The notes under the pieces were generated by a model. The model saw only the letters and a program-made list of their open reading frames with translations. It did no database searches and was not told the DNA's origin. A stretch of 64,000 nt of DNA. Source: Brucella tritici (lineage in GTDB: Bacteria; Pseudomonadota; Alphaproteobacteria; Rhizobiales; Rhizobiaceae). Location of the stretch: the NCBI RefSeq assembly GCF_902825325.1, contig NZ_CADEAR010000007.1, forward strand, positions 62,001 to 126,000. The letters are read 5' to 3'. Of this stretch, positions 63,869 through 64,000 are shown in pieces. Every line of letters starts with the position of its first letter. The stretch's first letter is position 1. The position numbers were made by a program, and so were the translations under genes.

Positions 63869-64000
63869 ATGCCCTGGAATCAAGTTTATGACCCTTTGGG
63901 GAGCATGTTCTGGTCGACATTGCTTGCCGCCTTGCCAATTGTCGTCCTGCTGGGCGGTATCGGCTTTTTCCACATCAAAGCACACACCGCAGCCATACTC
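63869..64000 (+). CDS. lldP: L-lactate permease LldP, 5' part only
   Basis: The first 44 codons run to the window edge. MPWNQVYDPLGSMFWSTLLAALPIVVLLG parallels the N terminus of LldP/GlcA permeases (W-x-x-x-YDP-x-G...SLLAALPI). It imports lactate or glycolate with protons. GGGAGGACCT is a strong SD. The bulk of the gene lies right of the window. Confidence 0.85.
   Translation, partial: MPWNQVYDPLGSMFWSTLLAALPIVVLLGGIGFFHIKAHTAAIL

Noticed and set aside
1-64000. CRISPR array or complete insertion sequence
   Set aside because: No regularly spaced repeats of 25-40 bases and no transposase-like protein were found.

Overview
The window reads as chromosome I of an alphaproteobacterium of the order Hyphomicrobiales (Rhizobiales), closest by protein content and gene order to Brucella / Ochrobactrum (Brucella anthropi type). 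Supporting points are the RibH1-like lumazine synthase next to nusB, the plsX-fabH-ihfA-merR string, hemB next to an RDD protein, an Aap general amino-acid transporter, the LdtR/L,D-transpeptidase pair, alphaproteobacterial complex I accessory proteins, Rhizobiales-type intergenic repeats, and two copies of a compound palindromic element that resembles the Bru-RS repeats.

Layout. (1) 1-8227 looks like the right end of a genomic island. It carries a PAS/HWE histidine kinase, a small iron-permease-like protein, a large HPII-type catalase, a YciF/DUF892 ferritin-like protein and several small membrane or hydrophilic proteins. Five of its gene fronts carry promoter candidates of the alphaproteobacterial general-stress sigma factor (EcfG) type, all with 16-base spacing. 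It ends exactly in the 3' part of a tRNA-Pro(GGG) gene, as expected of an attachment-site duplication. (2) 8324-11471: an SDR oxidoreductase, a Tat-exported metallo-beta-lactamase-fold protein, then the most unusual locus of the window: a lone paralogue of ATP synthase subunit a (atpB) and a Gdx-type guanidine exporter, each preceded by its own guanidine-II (mini-ykkC) riboswitch. (3) 11490-24848, mostly on the minus strand, is core metabolism: merR, ihfA, fabH, plsX, DUF177, a cytochrome bc1 assembly chaperone, bamE (plus strand), H+-pyrophosphatase, nusB, ribH, ribE, ribD, nrdR, glyA. (4) 25046-29489: L,D-transpeptidase and its MarR-type regulator LdtR, a DUF411 protein, a membrane protein and a hydroxyisobutyryl-CoA hydrolase. 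(5) 29606-43442: a repeat element in front of hemB, RDD protein, Bpt/Ate, parC, an exported protein, aspS, rnd, ppx and ppk. (6) 43727-49018: small stress and detoxification genes (NDUFS6-like zinc protein, FAD monooxygenase, VOC proteins, GNAT) and an HxlR/SRPBCC/ArsR cluster with three matching palindromes. (7) 49147-53661: aapJQMP. (8) 54115-64000: PAP2 phosphatase, metC, a C-terminally extended AI-2E-family protein, a bacterial ionotropic-glutamate-receptor-like channel, small envelope proteins, an SH3 protein, tRNA-Arg, an NDUFS4 homologue, tRNA-Pro(TGG), the second repeat copy, a PepSY-like protein and the start of a lactate permease gene.

Connections: phospholipid/fatty-acid initiation (plsX, fabH), riboflavin synthesis (ribD, ribE, ribH), polyphosphate turnover (ppk-ppx, 4-base overlap) and amino-acid uptake (aapJQMP) form compact units. 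The guanidine locus links an ion-translocating ATPase subunit to a guanidinium exporter through the same ligand-sensing RNA, and is the strongest candidate here for something not previously described.
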